From assembly GCA_002373325.1 (NCBI GenBank), contig DFKI01000080.1:1-20681 (forward strand): 20,681 bases of DNA. Direction: 5' to 3'. Of the stretch, positions 7,521 through 15,642 are shown one piece after another. The stretch's first letter is position 1. Each line of letters starts with the position of its first letter. A program made the translations under genes and the position numbers. Below the pieces are notes generated by a model that did no database searches, had not been told where the DNA came from, and saw only the letters and a program-made list of their open reading frames with translations. The stretch comes from Treponema sp. UBA3649. Lineage in GTDB: Bacteria > Spirochaetota > Spirochaetia > Treponematales > Treponemataceae.

Positions 7521-9578
7521 ATGAACAGAGGGAAAAAAATCTGGATTTTTGTGCTCCTATTTATATTTTGCACAGGTCATTCCATTGCGGAATCGAAATT
7601 TACGTACAAACCCATTCCGAGTACCGGATCACTCAAAATAGAATCCAATCCCAGTAGTGCCCTTGTATATGTTGACGGCACATATTATGGCATTACACCT
7701 ATTCAGATAAACGGTTTGTATAATGGAACCCACAGCGTGAAAATCCAGAAAGCATACTACAAGGACTGGACCGGGACATATATGGTCAAAGCTGGACATG
7801 TGAATACTATCACTGCCTATCTTACAAAGGAACCGACCACCGGGGATCTCACCGTAAGGGCTAATGTGAGCAATGCGAGGGTCTACGTCAACGGATCGTA
7901 CAAGGGATATGCTCCTGTTACTATGAATGACCTTAAGCCCGATCACTACAGGATAAAAGTCGAGCGGGATAACTACAAAAGCTATGAGACTACCGTGTAT
8001 ATTATGGCGGGAGAACAAGAGACTGTTGATGCGACTCTCTACGAGACCAAGGTTGAGGTGAGCGTAACGAATATTACCGACGCGAGCATTTATCTGGACG
8101 GAATCTACAAGGGACATGCTCCGATTACCATAAGCGATGTCAGTCCGGGGTATCATACAGTCAGGGCGTCAAAGGGGCGGTATCCAGATACGAGCTATAA
8201 TTTCTATGCTGCCGAAGGAACTACGACTCGTGTTTCCCTCACTATGCAGACGGCGTCACTGTATGTCTCATCTTCCCCAAGCGGTGCTTCACTTTATCTT
8301 GACGGAATGTACAAAGGAACAACACCCATTACGATACAGAATCTTGAGCCTGGAAATTGCAGAATTGAATTGCGAAAAACACATTATGCATCCGTAAGCG
8401 AAACAAAATATCTTTCGGTTGGCACTATATTAAATTGTACGGCGGAGATGACAAAAATATCCGGCTACCTGAGCGTTAGCAAGTCTCCGTCCAACGCTTC
8501 GATTACTGTGGGCGGGGAGAACTACAGCGGAACTATGGAACTGGACGAGGGAACTTATACAGTGAAGGGAAGCTGTTTCGGTTACAAGCCTCTGTCGAAA
8601 ACCGTCTCAATCAGCCGCAACAAATCACATTCCATATCGATGGATTTGGAGAAGGCTTCTTTTGACATTACGTCATTCGGTGTTGAGGAGAGCAAGATTA
8701 CTCCCGGTAAAAGAGGTAGTACGCTGAAAGTGAAGCAGAATGTTACGGGACCTGAGACAGGAACCATAAGCATAAGTGATTCTCAAGGCTCTGTGCTTAC
8801 TTCCTGGAACACGACCTTTTCGACATGGCAGCAGTATACTGAATGGGATGGATTCGTCGAAGGAAACCCAATCCCGAGCGGAACATACACGGTAACACTT
8901 TCCGCGGGAGGAAAACAAAGAAGCGCAACGTTTACGGCGGAGTCTGACGAAAAAACTCTTGCCCAGAAACTTGAGACTGCAAAGCCACTTTCTCTTTTGG
9001 ATGCCGATGAGGAAGCAAAGAAGGAAGCAAGAGCGGAAAAATTCATGGAAAGACAAGATGGAAGGAGCGGAATTTTTATTTCTGGTGGAGTTCAGTTCAA
9101 TGGCTTTGATGTTGAGCCCGTTGTGGATTTGAGTTTGCTTTTTACACTTCCATCACAATTCTTTTTTGCAGGATTCAAAGGAGAAGGTTCCATGTCCCCA
9201 TACGGAGATCCTCATGGCGTATATTATGAGCTTGCCCTTGTAAAGCCGGATGCAAGATTAATAGGAACATTCTACAATGCTGATGCAATGGCGACGCTCG
9301 GTGCTACGATTACACTTTTTGGATGGCTTCGTCCCTACGTTATGCTTGGAGCCGGATATTACATGAGTTTTTATCCAGCGGATTCTGTCCTATATGAGGA
9401 GGATCCTCGTTACGGAAGCGGAGGCATTTTGTCTCAGGGCTTCTGCGCAGAGATGGAGGCTGGGCTTGACATAAAGATAAAGCGATTTTCCATTGGAGCG
9501 GCGTATCGTCTGCACTTTGATTTGGGGGCAGGCGCAAGAGACTGCATTTTGGTTTCCCTTGGATGGCGCTTTTGGTAA
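7521..9578 (+). CDS. PEGA-repeat protein with C-terminal outer-membrane barrel
   Basis: This 685-residue protein has a Sec signal peptide cleaved near SIA (residue 23). Five tandem PEGA-like domains follow at about 36-101, 108-173, 177-242, 246-310 and 315-377; the first four carry a V/I-Y-V/L-D/N-G-x-Y-x-G-x-x-P signature and the fifth is degenerate. Residues about 379-490 resemble the FlgD-type Ig domain, with WDGF, then IPSGTYTV. A charged helix (about 495-512) leads to a beta-rich C-terminal part (about 513-685) of alternating hydrophobic strands that ends in Trp-Arg-Phe-Trp, the aromatic terminal signature of outer-membrane barrels. I infer a surface or periplasmic PEGA stalk anchored by a small barrel. 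GGGGG at 7511-7515 precedes the ATG at 7521; an upstream in-frame start at 7455 overlaps the caspase gene. The 10 bp gap implies translational coupling with the caspase protein. Confidence 0.85.
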   Translation: MNRGKKIWIFVLLFIFCTGHSIAESKFTYKPIPSTGSLKIESNPSSALVYVDGTYYGITPIQINGLYNGTHSVKIQKAYYKDWTGTYMVKAGHVNTITAYLTKEPTTGDLTVRANVSNARVYVNGSYKGYAPVTMNDLKPDHYRIKVERDNYKSYETTVYIMAGEQETVDATLYETKVEVSVTNITDASIYLDGIYKGHAPITISDVSPGYHTVRASKGRYPDTSYNFYAAEGTTTRVSLTMQTASLYVSSSPSGASLYLDGMYKGTTPITIQNLEPGNCRIELRKTHYASVSETKYLSVGTILNCTAEMTKISGYLSVSKSPSNASITVGGENYSGTMELDEGTYTVKGSCFGYKPLSKTVSISRNKSHSISMDLEKASFDITSFGVEESKITPGKRGSTLKVKQNVTGPETGTISISDSQGSVLTSWNTTFSTWQQYTEWDGFVEGNPIPSGTYTVTLSAGGKQRSATFTAESDEKTLAQKLETAKPLSLLDADEEAKKEARAEKFMERQDGRSGIFISGGVQFNGFDVEPVVDLSLLFTLPSQFFFAGFKGEGSMSPYGDPHGVYYELALVKPDARLIGTFYNADAMATLGATITLFGWLRPYVMLGAGYYMSFYPADSVLYEEDPRYGSGGILSQGFCAEMEAGLDIKIKRFSIGAAYRLHFDLGAGARDCILVSLGWRFW

Positions 9579-9593
9579 GAAAAGGAGGCTGAC

Positions 9594-11237
9594 ATGAAAA
9601 GAGGATTTTTTATCGGTGCGCAGATTCTTTCATCGCTTTTATTGCTTTCGGGATGTGCGAATTTTTTTAATGAGAAGTTTGCCGAGATGAACGAGGAATA
9701 TGCGAAGGCTGTTGGAACGACGCCCGAGCATCTTTATTCATCGGATAAACATAACCCGCCGTGGGAGGGGTATTATATAGATGAAAGCTACTGGAAAAAT
9801 GGCACTTTTGATCGAAGTAACTGTGTTTCTGGTGAGATATGGTCGTTTGATGTGGTTGCCGGAGAAACATATTCTATTTTTGCGAGCGGATATATAATTG
9901 AGCATAAGTCTGATGACATCATTTCCCGTGGCAGCTTGGGAATAAAAACTGAAGTCCACATGGGAATCGGCGGCGGCATATTTGATGACAGACCGCTGAT
10001 TGTGCATTCCGAGAATCCAGAGATCCGTGGCAATTATTTTTCCGAGGCTGAGGGCAACTGGGTTGATGTCTCCGGTTCCATTGATCTATTTGAGATTCCT
10101 TATATTTTCACAGCCGCAGAATCTTCGACAATTTATCTTAAGGTTTTGAGCAATGTGCGGAGTACAAGGTACGATGGAGACCGGCAAGTCGCCAATGAGA
10201 GAGAGACTGGAACATACAAAATCTGTGTGCGACATGGACGAAATGGAAATGATTATGTTCCGTTAAGATTTTCTGGAATTCCTGTAGCGGCCTGGACTGA
10301 GAATACCCTGCTCTTTGCGAATACAAGTACAAACCGTTGGCATGATTATATAGAGAATGTCGATTATGACTGGGTAGATTCTCAAACTTATTCGTTTGAA
10401 GTTGAGGAGGGAAAACGATATATAATTTTTGCTGATGGAAAACCTGTGGCTGGAAGGGGCGGTAGTGGAAATTATACCGCATCAGTCTTGCTTTCGCCAT
10501 ATTACGGTAACTACAATTCATTGATGGACGGTGAATATCAGTATGCGGATAACGACAGCTATCATGAAGGATATCCTTTTGTCTCACCGATTACAGGAAC
10601 GATTTACATTAGGGTGGAGCCGGAGAATAATTCTGCGGCGAATCTTGGCACTTACCGCATTGCTGTGACAGAGGCTGATGACACATACAATTTCCTTCCG
10701 CTTGATCTTGACAGCTATGTGTATCACTATCAGTACAGGGTTAAGAATCCTGAGAGACTCGCGGTGGGAAATGTCATTGATGTGACGGAGGATTTTGAGC
10801 TTGTTAAATATGATGGCACAATAGTTTCCTCTAATGACATAGAGAATTGGGGATGGTCCAGCGACAACTTAAAACGATGGAGCTCATATCTGTTGTGCCA
10901 TTCTGCGAATGAAGGCGAAAGTACTACCTATCTATATGCCACTTATGAAGGAGAAGACTATCCCTGTTACTTCAGGGTCAAACCGACAAATCTAAGGAAT
11001 CCTAGGCTTTACATTTCCCACTTTGGGGATATTTATGTTGGCGTTGGTACTAACTTTTATCTTTACAATAACAATACAAGTGTGGGAGCGGACTGGTACT
11101 ATGCGGATGCTGAAAATCCTGATTCCGCATTTACGGCTGCATCAAGTTGCATTGAGTTTAATAGTCCAGGAAGCTATTATGTATTTGCTGTGTATAACGG
11201 TCAAATTGTTTATGAAGAGGTAAATGTTCCCTATTGA
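9594..11237 (+). CDS. lipoprotein with duplicated PPC-like beta domain
   Basis: This 547-residue protein has a classic lipobox LSGC with Cys21. Two regions are clearly duplicated: residues about 80-214 and 263-359 each contain Y/W-SF-x-V-x-x-G-x-x-Y-x-IFA-x-G, then TIY-L/I-K/R-V, then GTY-K/R-I-x-V. This layout resembles bacterial pre-peptidase C-terminal (PPC) beta sandwiches, which bind sugars or act as secretion and targeting modules; the assignment is by pattern. The region 375-547 is aromatic- and Asn/Tyr-rich and I do not recognise it. AAGGAGG (9582-9588) at good spacing supports the ATG at 9594, 15 bp after the PEGA gene stop, so this is the third gene of the caspase operon. It is probably anchored in the outer membrane and could be the ligand-binding component of the module. 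Confidence 0.75.
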   Translation: MKRGFFIGAQILSSLLLLSGCANFFNEKFAEMNEEYAKAVGTTPEHLYSSDKHNPPWEGYYIDESYWKNGTFDRSNCVSGEIWSFDVVAGETYSIFASGYIIEHKSDDIISRGSLGIKTEVHMGIGGGIFDDRPLIVHSENPEIRGNYFSEAEGNWVDVSGSIDLFEIPYIFTAAESSTIYLKVLSNVRSTRYDGDRQVANERETGTYKICVRHGRNGNDYVPLRFSGIPVAAWTENTLLFANTSTNRWHDYIENVDYDWVDSQTYSFEVEEGKRYIIFADGKPVAGRGGSGNYTASVLLSPYYGNYNSLMDGEYQYADNDSYHEGYPFVSPITGTIYIRVEPENNSAANLGTYRIAVTEADDTYNFLPLDLDSYVYHYQYRVKNPERLAVGNVIDVTEDFELVKYDGTIVSSNDIENWGWSSDNLKRWSSYLLCHSANEGESTTYLYATYEGEDYPCYFRVKPTNLRNPRLYISHFGDIYVGVGTNFYLYNNNTSVGADWYYADAENPDSAFTAASSCIEFNSPGSYYVFAVYNGQIVYEEVNVPY

Positions 11238-11274
11238 TTTTGGCTTGTCGTGCGCATATATTTTAATGCCCCTA

Positions 11275-11303
11275 TTGCTACACCCCCGTAAATGTGTTAT
11301 AAT
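11275..11303 (+). promoter_or_regulatory. sigma70 promoter of the antiporter gene
   Basis: TTGCTA (11275-11280) and a perfect TATAAT (11298-11303) are separated by 17 bp. The predicted start near 11310 leaves a leader of about 20 nt with AGGGGG (11319-11324) before the ATG at 11331. It separates the antiporter from the envelope genes, although no terminator is seen after the lipoprotein. Confidence 0.7.
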
Positions 11304-11330
11304 TCGTTGCAAACTTTCAGGGGGTCTGCA

Positions 11331-12560
11331 ATGGAAACTGTTGATATCGTCAGGCAGCTTGCAATCATAATCATATTCGCGAAATTTTTTGGTCTCGTGG
11401 CACGTAAGCTCAAGGCTCCTCAGGTGGCCGGTGAAATCATCGCGGGACTCATAATCGGACCGAGCCTTTTGGGCTGGGTGCAGACTTCGGATTTTCTTGC
11501 GGGACTTTCTGAAATCGGCGTAATCATGCTCATGTTCAACGCGGGTCTCAACACGAGCATCAAGGATTTGAAAAAATCAGGACTTAAGGCGACTTTGATT
11601 GCGTGCGTTGGCGTGGCTTTTCCCCTGGTCTGCGGCACAATCCTCTTCATGTCTTTCTACGGATTCGGCAAGGTTGGGAGCGAGCAGTTCTACAAGGCAC
11701 TCTTCGTCGGTACAATTCTCACGGCGACATCGGTTAGCATAACGGTGCAGGCTTTGAAGGAGCTTGGAAAACTTTCGACTTTCGTTGGAACCACAATCGT
11801 GAGCGCGGCCATAATTGACGACGTGATTGGAATTGTTGTGCTCACATTCGTAATCGGTTTGAGTCCGAAATCATCTGCGGCCAGTGCTGGTTCAAGCGGC
11901 ATCCTCAAAATCATTTTGCTCACGGTTCTCTTTTTTGTTTTCGCGGTCGTTTTCGGAATCATCTTCCATAAAATCTTCAAGTACTATGAGAAAAAACACA
12001 GCCACGAGCGACGCATTCCCATCGCGGGTCTCGCACTTGCCTTTTCCATGTCGTACATCGCGCAACATTTTTTCGGCGTTGCGGACATTACGGGCGCTTA
12101 CATTGCGGGCGTGATTCTTTGCTCCACCAAGGATTCCCCTTACATCGCGCGGAAGATGGACGTGAACTCATACATGATTTTCGGTCCCGTGTTTTTCGCG
12201 TCAATCGGACTTCAGACGAACATCCGCACCCTTGATTTTTCCATCGCACTTTTTGCGCTCGCATTTGTCGTGGTGGGAATGATTTCCAAAATCATCGGAT
12301 GCGGCTCGACCTCACGTCTCTGCGGATTTAACGGAAGCGACAGTCTGAAAATCGGTGTGGGCATGATGACACGTGGGGAGGTCGCATTGATTGTGGCTCA
12401 GAGGGGACTTACCGTTGGTATGCTCGACCATGCGTTTTTTACGGCCGTCATCCTTTTGATTATCGTAAGCTCAGTCTGCACTCCGATTATCCTCAAGGCA
12501 ATCTACTCGCACGATGAGAAAAAAAGCGTGGGACTGCCAAAAACTCAGGTCAGCGAGTGA
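11331..12560 (+). CDS. CPA2-family cation/proton antiporter
   Basis: This 409-residue integral membrane protein has about 12-13 hydrophobic segments and belongs to the CPA2 (NapA/KefB) family. The adjacent acidic pair D163-D164 in AIIDDVIGI marks the ion-binding site; two Asp residues are typical of electrogenic exchangers. GEIIAGLIIGPSLLG (about residues 34-48), ADITGAYIAG and TRGEVALIVAQRG are other family blocks. There is no C-terminal RCK/TrkA-N domain, so it is the membrane part only, unlike full KefB/KefC. It should exchange Na+ or K+ for protons in the cytoplasmic membrane. The ATG at 11331 follows AGGGGG (11319-11324); an upstream ATG at 11292 overlaps the -10 box and is rejected. It ends in a short polar tail that faces purA convergently. 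The ion specificity is not visible. Confidence 0.85.
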   Translation: METVDIVRQLAIIIIFAKFFGLVARKLKAPQVAGEIIAGLIIGPSLLGWVQTSDFLAGLSEIGVIMLMFNAGLNTSIKDLKKSGLKATLIACVGVAFPLVCGTILFMSFYGFGKVGSEQFYKALFVGTILTATSVSITVQALKELGKLSTFVGTTIVSAAIIDDVIGIVVLTFVIGLSPKSSAASAGSSGILKIILLTVLFFVFAVVFGIIFHKIFKYYEKKHSHERRIPIAGLALAFSMSYIAQHFFGVADITGAYIAGVILCSTKDSPYIARKMDVNSYMIFGPVFFASIGLQTNIRTLDFSIALFALAFVVVGMISKIIGCGSTSRLCGFNGSDSLKIGVGMMTRGEVALIVAQRGLTVGMLDHAFFTAVILLIIVSSVCTPIILKAIYSHDEKKSVGLPKTQVSE

Positions 12561-12564
12561 AGAT

Positions 12565-12603
12565 AAAAAAACCGGTCCACAAGTTTTGCCTGCGGATCGG
12601 TTT
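12565..12603 (-). terminator. terminator of the guaB-purA operon
   Basis: A 10 bp stem pairs 12569-12578 with 12594-12603, with one G.U pair. Read on - it is followed by a T run (plus-strand A tract 12565-12571), 27 bp after the purA stop, so it is a good Rho-independent terminator for that strand. On + it lacks a T run of note; a weaker hairpin (12613-12617/12621-12625) followed by seven T may serve the antiporter. Confidence 0.75.
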
Positions 12604-12612
12604 ATGTACGTC

Positions 12613-12631
12613 ATCCCAATGGGATTTTTTT
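12613..12631 (+). terminator. weak terminator after the antiporter
   Basis: ATCCC and GGGAT (12613-12617, 12621-12625) can pair around a 3 nt loop and are followed by seven T. A 5 bp stem is short, but together with the overlapping hairpin just upstream it may stop + strand transcription before the convergent purA gene. Confidence 0.4.
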
Positions 12632-13880
12632 ATTTTGCGAGTTTTTTCGCGCTGTCTTTTTCCCAGGGATCGGCACGGACGAAAGTTTCCTCACGGTCGC
12701 TTCCTACTGAGACAATCGTTACCGGGGTGGACGTGAAATCCTCGATGAACTCAATGTATGCCTTCGCGTTTTTCGGCAGGTCATCGTAGGACTTGCATTT
12801 TTTCAGGTCGGTTTTCCATCCGCTGAATTTTTCCAGAATGGGTTTCGCGTTGTTCATGGCATCCACGTTTGCGGGGAAGTCGGTCACAATCTTTCCGTTG
12901 ATGTCATAGGCGACACAGGCCTCAATCTGGTCCATCTCGTCGTAGATGTCAAGGTGGGTGAGAACGAGTCCGTCAAGGCTGTTCACGCGGCATGCATAGC
13001 GGAGGGCGACCAAATCAAGGTAGCCGCATCTTCTTGCTCTTCCTGTTGTGACACCAAACTCATGTCCCGTGTTTCGAACATAATCGCAAAGCTCGCTCTC
13101 TGTCTCGTTGTTGAACTCTGACGGCATGGGACCGTTACCGACGCGTGTCTCGTATGCCTTGAAGATTCCGATGATTGTGTCCAAATCATGGGGTCCGATT
13201 CCGCTTCCCACGGCCGCTCCTGCCGCACACGAGGGACCTGAGCTTACGTAGGGGTAGGTTCCTGAGTCAATGTCGAGCATGGCACCCTGGGCACCCTCGA
13301 AAAGGATGTTGTCCTTGCGGTGAGCCCACATCTCGGCGGTCAAATCAACGCGCATGGAAAGAAGTTTGTCCATGTACTTGTCAAGATATGCCTTGTCCTC
13401 TCCGGTGTACTCGCTGATTTTTTCCTTCCAGTCAAGGTCTGCAAGCCTGAGTCCGTCGCGGTTTGCTTTTTCTCCGTAAGTGATTCCGATTCCGCGTCCT
13501 GTAGTTCCGATGGGGCGGGGGCGGGCTGCGTCACGGTCTTTGTCCATCTGCCTGTACTTCGGCAAAATGATGTGGGCACGGTCTGAGATGAATACACGTC
13601 CTTCCCAGTTGATTCCGTTGTCCTTGAGCATCTGCAGCTCGTTGAAAAGTGCCTCCGGATCAATCACCATTCCGGCTCCGAGGTAAACTTTCTTTTCGGG
13701 ATAAAGGATTCCGCTTGGAACCTGGTGCAGGGCATAGGTCTTGCCTCCAGTTACGATTGAGTGTCCGGCATTGGGACCGCCTGAATAGCGAACGACAATC
13801 TGGGCATTTTTTGCAAGATAGTCAACCATCTTGCCCTTTCCTTCGTCACCCCACTGGGCACCGATAACAACAACCTTCAT
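12630..13880 (-). CDS. purA: adenylosuccinate synthetase
   Basis: PurA joins IMP and aspartate using GTP to give adenylosuccinate, the first committed step from IMP to AMP, in the cytoplasm. The 416-residue protein has the N-terminal GTP-binding loop GDEGKGK with catalytic Asp12, the NAGHSIV block with catalytic His40, GTTGRGIGI, and VTTGRARRCG near the IMP site. Length is slightly below the usual 425-430 residues. GGAGG (13887-13891) supports the start. It lies 16 bp behind guaB on the same strand, so the two enzymes that split IMP between GMP and AMP are probably cotranscribed, and a Rho-independent terminator follows. Purine pool control of the operon is likely but no operator is recognised here. 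Confidence 0.97.
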   Translation of the reverse strand: MKVVVIGAQWGDEGKGKMVDYLAKNAQIVVRYSGGPNAGHSIVTGGKTYALHQVPSGILYPEKKVYLGAGMVIDPEALFNELQMLKDNGINWEGRVFISDRAHIILPKYRQMDKDRDAARPRPIGTTGRGIGITYGEKANRDGLRLADLDWKEKISEYTGEDKAYLDKYMDKLLSMRVDLTAEMWAHRKDNILFEGAQGAMLDIDSGTYPYVSSGPSCAAGAAVGSGIGPHDLDTIIGIFKAYETRVGNGPMPSEFNNETESELCDYVRNTGHEFGVTTGRARRCGYLDLVALRYACRVNSLDGLVLTHLDIYDEMDQIEACVAYDINGKIVTDFPANVDAMNNAKPILEKFSGWKTDLKKCKSYDDLPKNAKAYIEFIEDFTSTPVTIVSVGSDREETFVRADPWEKDSAKKLAK

Positions 13881-13896
13881 TTATATCCTCCATGTG

Positions 13897-15411
13897 TCAG
13901 CTCTTGTAGCTTACAGATGCGTTTTTAACAGTAACGTCATGCGCTCCGCTTTCCTGAACGGTAACGGCAGAGACCAGAGTAATCTTTGCTTTTTCCTGAA
14001 GCTCGGGGATTGTGAGGGCGCCGCAGTTGCACATCGTGTGAACGACCTTGCTGATTGTGATTGCAACATTGTCGTGAAGATGTCCGGCATAAGGAACGTA
14101 GCTGTCCACGCCTTCCTCAAATGACATGCCTGCTTTTCCTCCCAAGTCGTATCTCTGCCAGTTGCGTGCCCTTGCGCTTCCTTCTCCCCAGTATTCCTTC
14201 ATGTAGTTTCCGTTGATGATGACCTTGTTTGATGGGGATTCATCAAAGCGGGCAAAGTAACGGCCGAGCATCACGAAATCAGCTCCCATAGCCAAAGCCA
14301 AAGTGATGTGGTAGTCATGCACGATTCCTCCGTCAGAGCAGATTGGAACATAGATTCCAGTCTTCGCATAATACTCGTCCCTTGCCTTTGCGACCTCAAT
14401 CGTTGCTGTGGCCTGTCCGCGTCCGATTCCCTTCTGCTCGCGTGTGATGCAGATGGATCCTCCGCCGATTCCAATCTTCACGAAATCCGCTCCGTTTTCT
14501 GCAAGGAACATAAATCCCTCGCGGTCAACCACGTTTCCGGCACCCACCTTTACGTTCGCACCGAATTTGTCATGTATGTCATGGAGAGCCCTTGCCTGCC
14601 ACTCAGAGTATCCCTCGGATGAGTCAAGGCACAGAACGTCAACTCCGGCATCCAGAAGCGCGGGAACCCTCTGCATATAGTCCCTTGTGTTGATTCCGGC
14701 TCCCACGATGTAGCGGTGCTTTGAGTCATGGAGCTCGTTGGGATGAACCGCAGCAGAGTCAAAGTCCTTTCTGAAAACGAGCGAGACAAGATTTCCGTTT
14801 TTGTCGATTATGGGAAGCTGATTTACCTTGTGCTTCCAGATTAAATCGTTTGCGTCGCTGAGGCTGATTCCGTCCTGACCCGTAATCATGTCCTTGAATG
14901 GCGTCATGTAGTCCGAGACTTTTGCTCCCTCAGGAATGTGGTTGATGCGGAAGTCCCTTTCCGTGATGATTCCTTCGAGCTTACCGTGGGATGTTCCGTC
15001 GGCTGTGACGGCAATGGTGGAGTGACCGGTCTTTTGAATCAGCGCGACCACCTCATTGATTGTCTGGTCCGGGCGGATATTTGAATCGGAAATGACGAAA
15101 CCGGCCTTATATGATTTTGCCCTGGCAACCATGGCAGCCTGATCCTCTATGCTCTGTGAACCGTAGATGAAGCTGATTCCCCCTTCCTGAGCCAATGCGA
15201 CCGCCATCTTGTCGTCCGAGACTGATTGCATGACGGCGCTTACCATGGGAATGTTCATGTACAAATCCGATTGCTCCCCGGCCTTTTTGTTGAAGCGTGT
15301 AACAGGTGTGCGTAGTGAAACATGTTCGGGAATGCAGTCTGCGGAAGTGTATCCGGGAATAAGGAGATACTCACCGAATGTGTGAGACGGTTCTTCATAA
15401 TAGTAAGCCAT
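13897..15411 (-). CDS. guaB: IMP dehydrogenase, Tritrichomonas-like
   Basis: IMP dehydrogenase oxidises IMP to XMP with NAD+, the rate-limiting step to GMP. The 504-residue protein has a (beta/alpha)8 barrel interrupted by a CBS pair (about residues 105-218). Catalytic Cys321 sits in [13 protein letters not shown] and the flap carries Arg420-Tyr421, which act as base. The enzyme resembles the protist Tritrichomonas foetus IMPDH much more than the E. coli type: from memory, [27 protein letters not shown] and [10 protein letters not shown] are shared, and the catalytic residues fall two positions after the T. foetus Cys319 and Arg418-Tyr419. The start at 15411 (MAYYYEEP) matches that family and follows AGAGGA; a start at 15453 would add 14 residues with no support. 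It is cotranscribed with purA. Confidence in the enzyme is high; the GMP reductase alternative is unlikely because of the CBS pair and the Arg-Tyr flap. Confidence 0.95.
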   Translation of the reverse strand: MAYYYEEPSHTFGEYLLIPGYTSADCIPEHVSLRTPVTRFNKKAGEQSDLYMNIPMVSAVMQSVSDDKMAVALAQEGGISFIYGSQSIEDQAAMVARAKSYKAGFVISDSNIRPDQTINEVVALIQKTGHSTIAVTADGTSHGKLEGIITERDFRINHIPEGAKVSDYMTPFKDMITGQDGISLSDANDLIWKHKVNQLPIIDKNGNLVSLVFRKDFDSAAVHPNELHDSKHRYIVGAGINTRDYMQRVPALLDAGVDVLCLDSSEGYSEWQARALHDIHDKFGANVKVGAGNVVDREGFMFLAENGADFVKIGIGGGSICITREQKGIGRGQATATIEVAKARDEYYAKTGIYVPICSDGGIVHDYHITLALAMGADFVMLGRYFARFDESPSNKVIINGNYMKEYWGEGSARARNWQRYDLGGKAGMSFEEGVDSYVPYAGHLHDNVAITISKVVHTMCNCGALTIPELQEKAKITLVSAVTVQESGAHDVTVKNASVSYKS

Positions 15412-15421
15412 AGTGTCCTCT

Positions 15422-15476
15422 TTGAAATTGCTGGTAAGAATCGCTGGAAGCAAATTCCAGAGATGTTCAATTTCAA
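15422..15476 (-). promoter_or_regulatory. structured guaB leader
   Basis: In the guaB leader (- strand) a 9 bp perfect stem pairs 15468-15476 with 15422-15430 and encloses a second 6 bp hairpin (15455-15460 with 15444-15449, 5 nt loop). The 3' side of the outer stem ends 1 nt before the ribosome binding site (AGAGGA, 15416-15421), so folding could limit initiation. No known riboswitch core is recognised. The rest of the gap up to 15642 shows no promoter that I trust and no gene. Confidence 0.5.
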
Positions 15477-15642
15477 CTAACTATATCATATATGAAGAAA
15501 AGTTTCTAGTGGATAAGCGATAATTGAGACAGCAACCCCCAAAAATTTCATTTCCTCGAGATTGCCAGATGTATTTAAAATGAGCGGAATGGAGGCTTAT
15601 GTCGTGAAGTTCGCGTATCTTGTCTTATGATTTTGATGCTTA

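Noticed and set aside
7629..8156. 175-codon open frame on - opposite the PEGA gene
   Set aside because: It has no ribosome binding site or recognisable domain and lies fully antisense to strong PEGA repeats; it is a frame shadow.
13320..13586. Open frame on + opposite purA
   Set aside because: The opposite strand carries a clear, complete purA; the antisense product has low-complexity composition and no start signal.
15412..15453. Longer guaB start at 15453
   Set aside because: It would add 14 residues inside the structured leader; the family begins at MAYYYEEP and the ribosome binding site is set for 15411.
15412..15642. Purine riboswitch upstream of guaB
   Set aside because: I cannot find the conserved three-way-junction bases of that class; only simple nested stems are visible.
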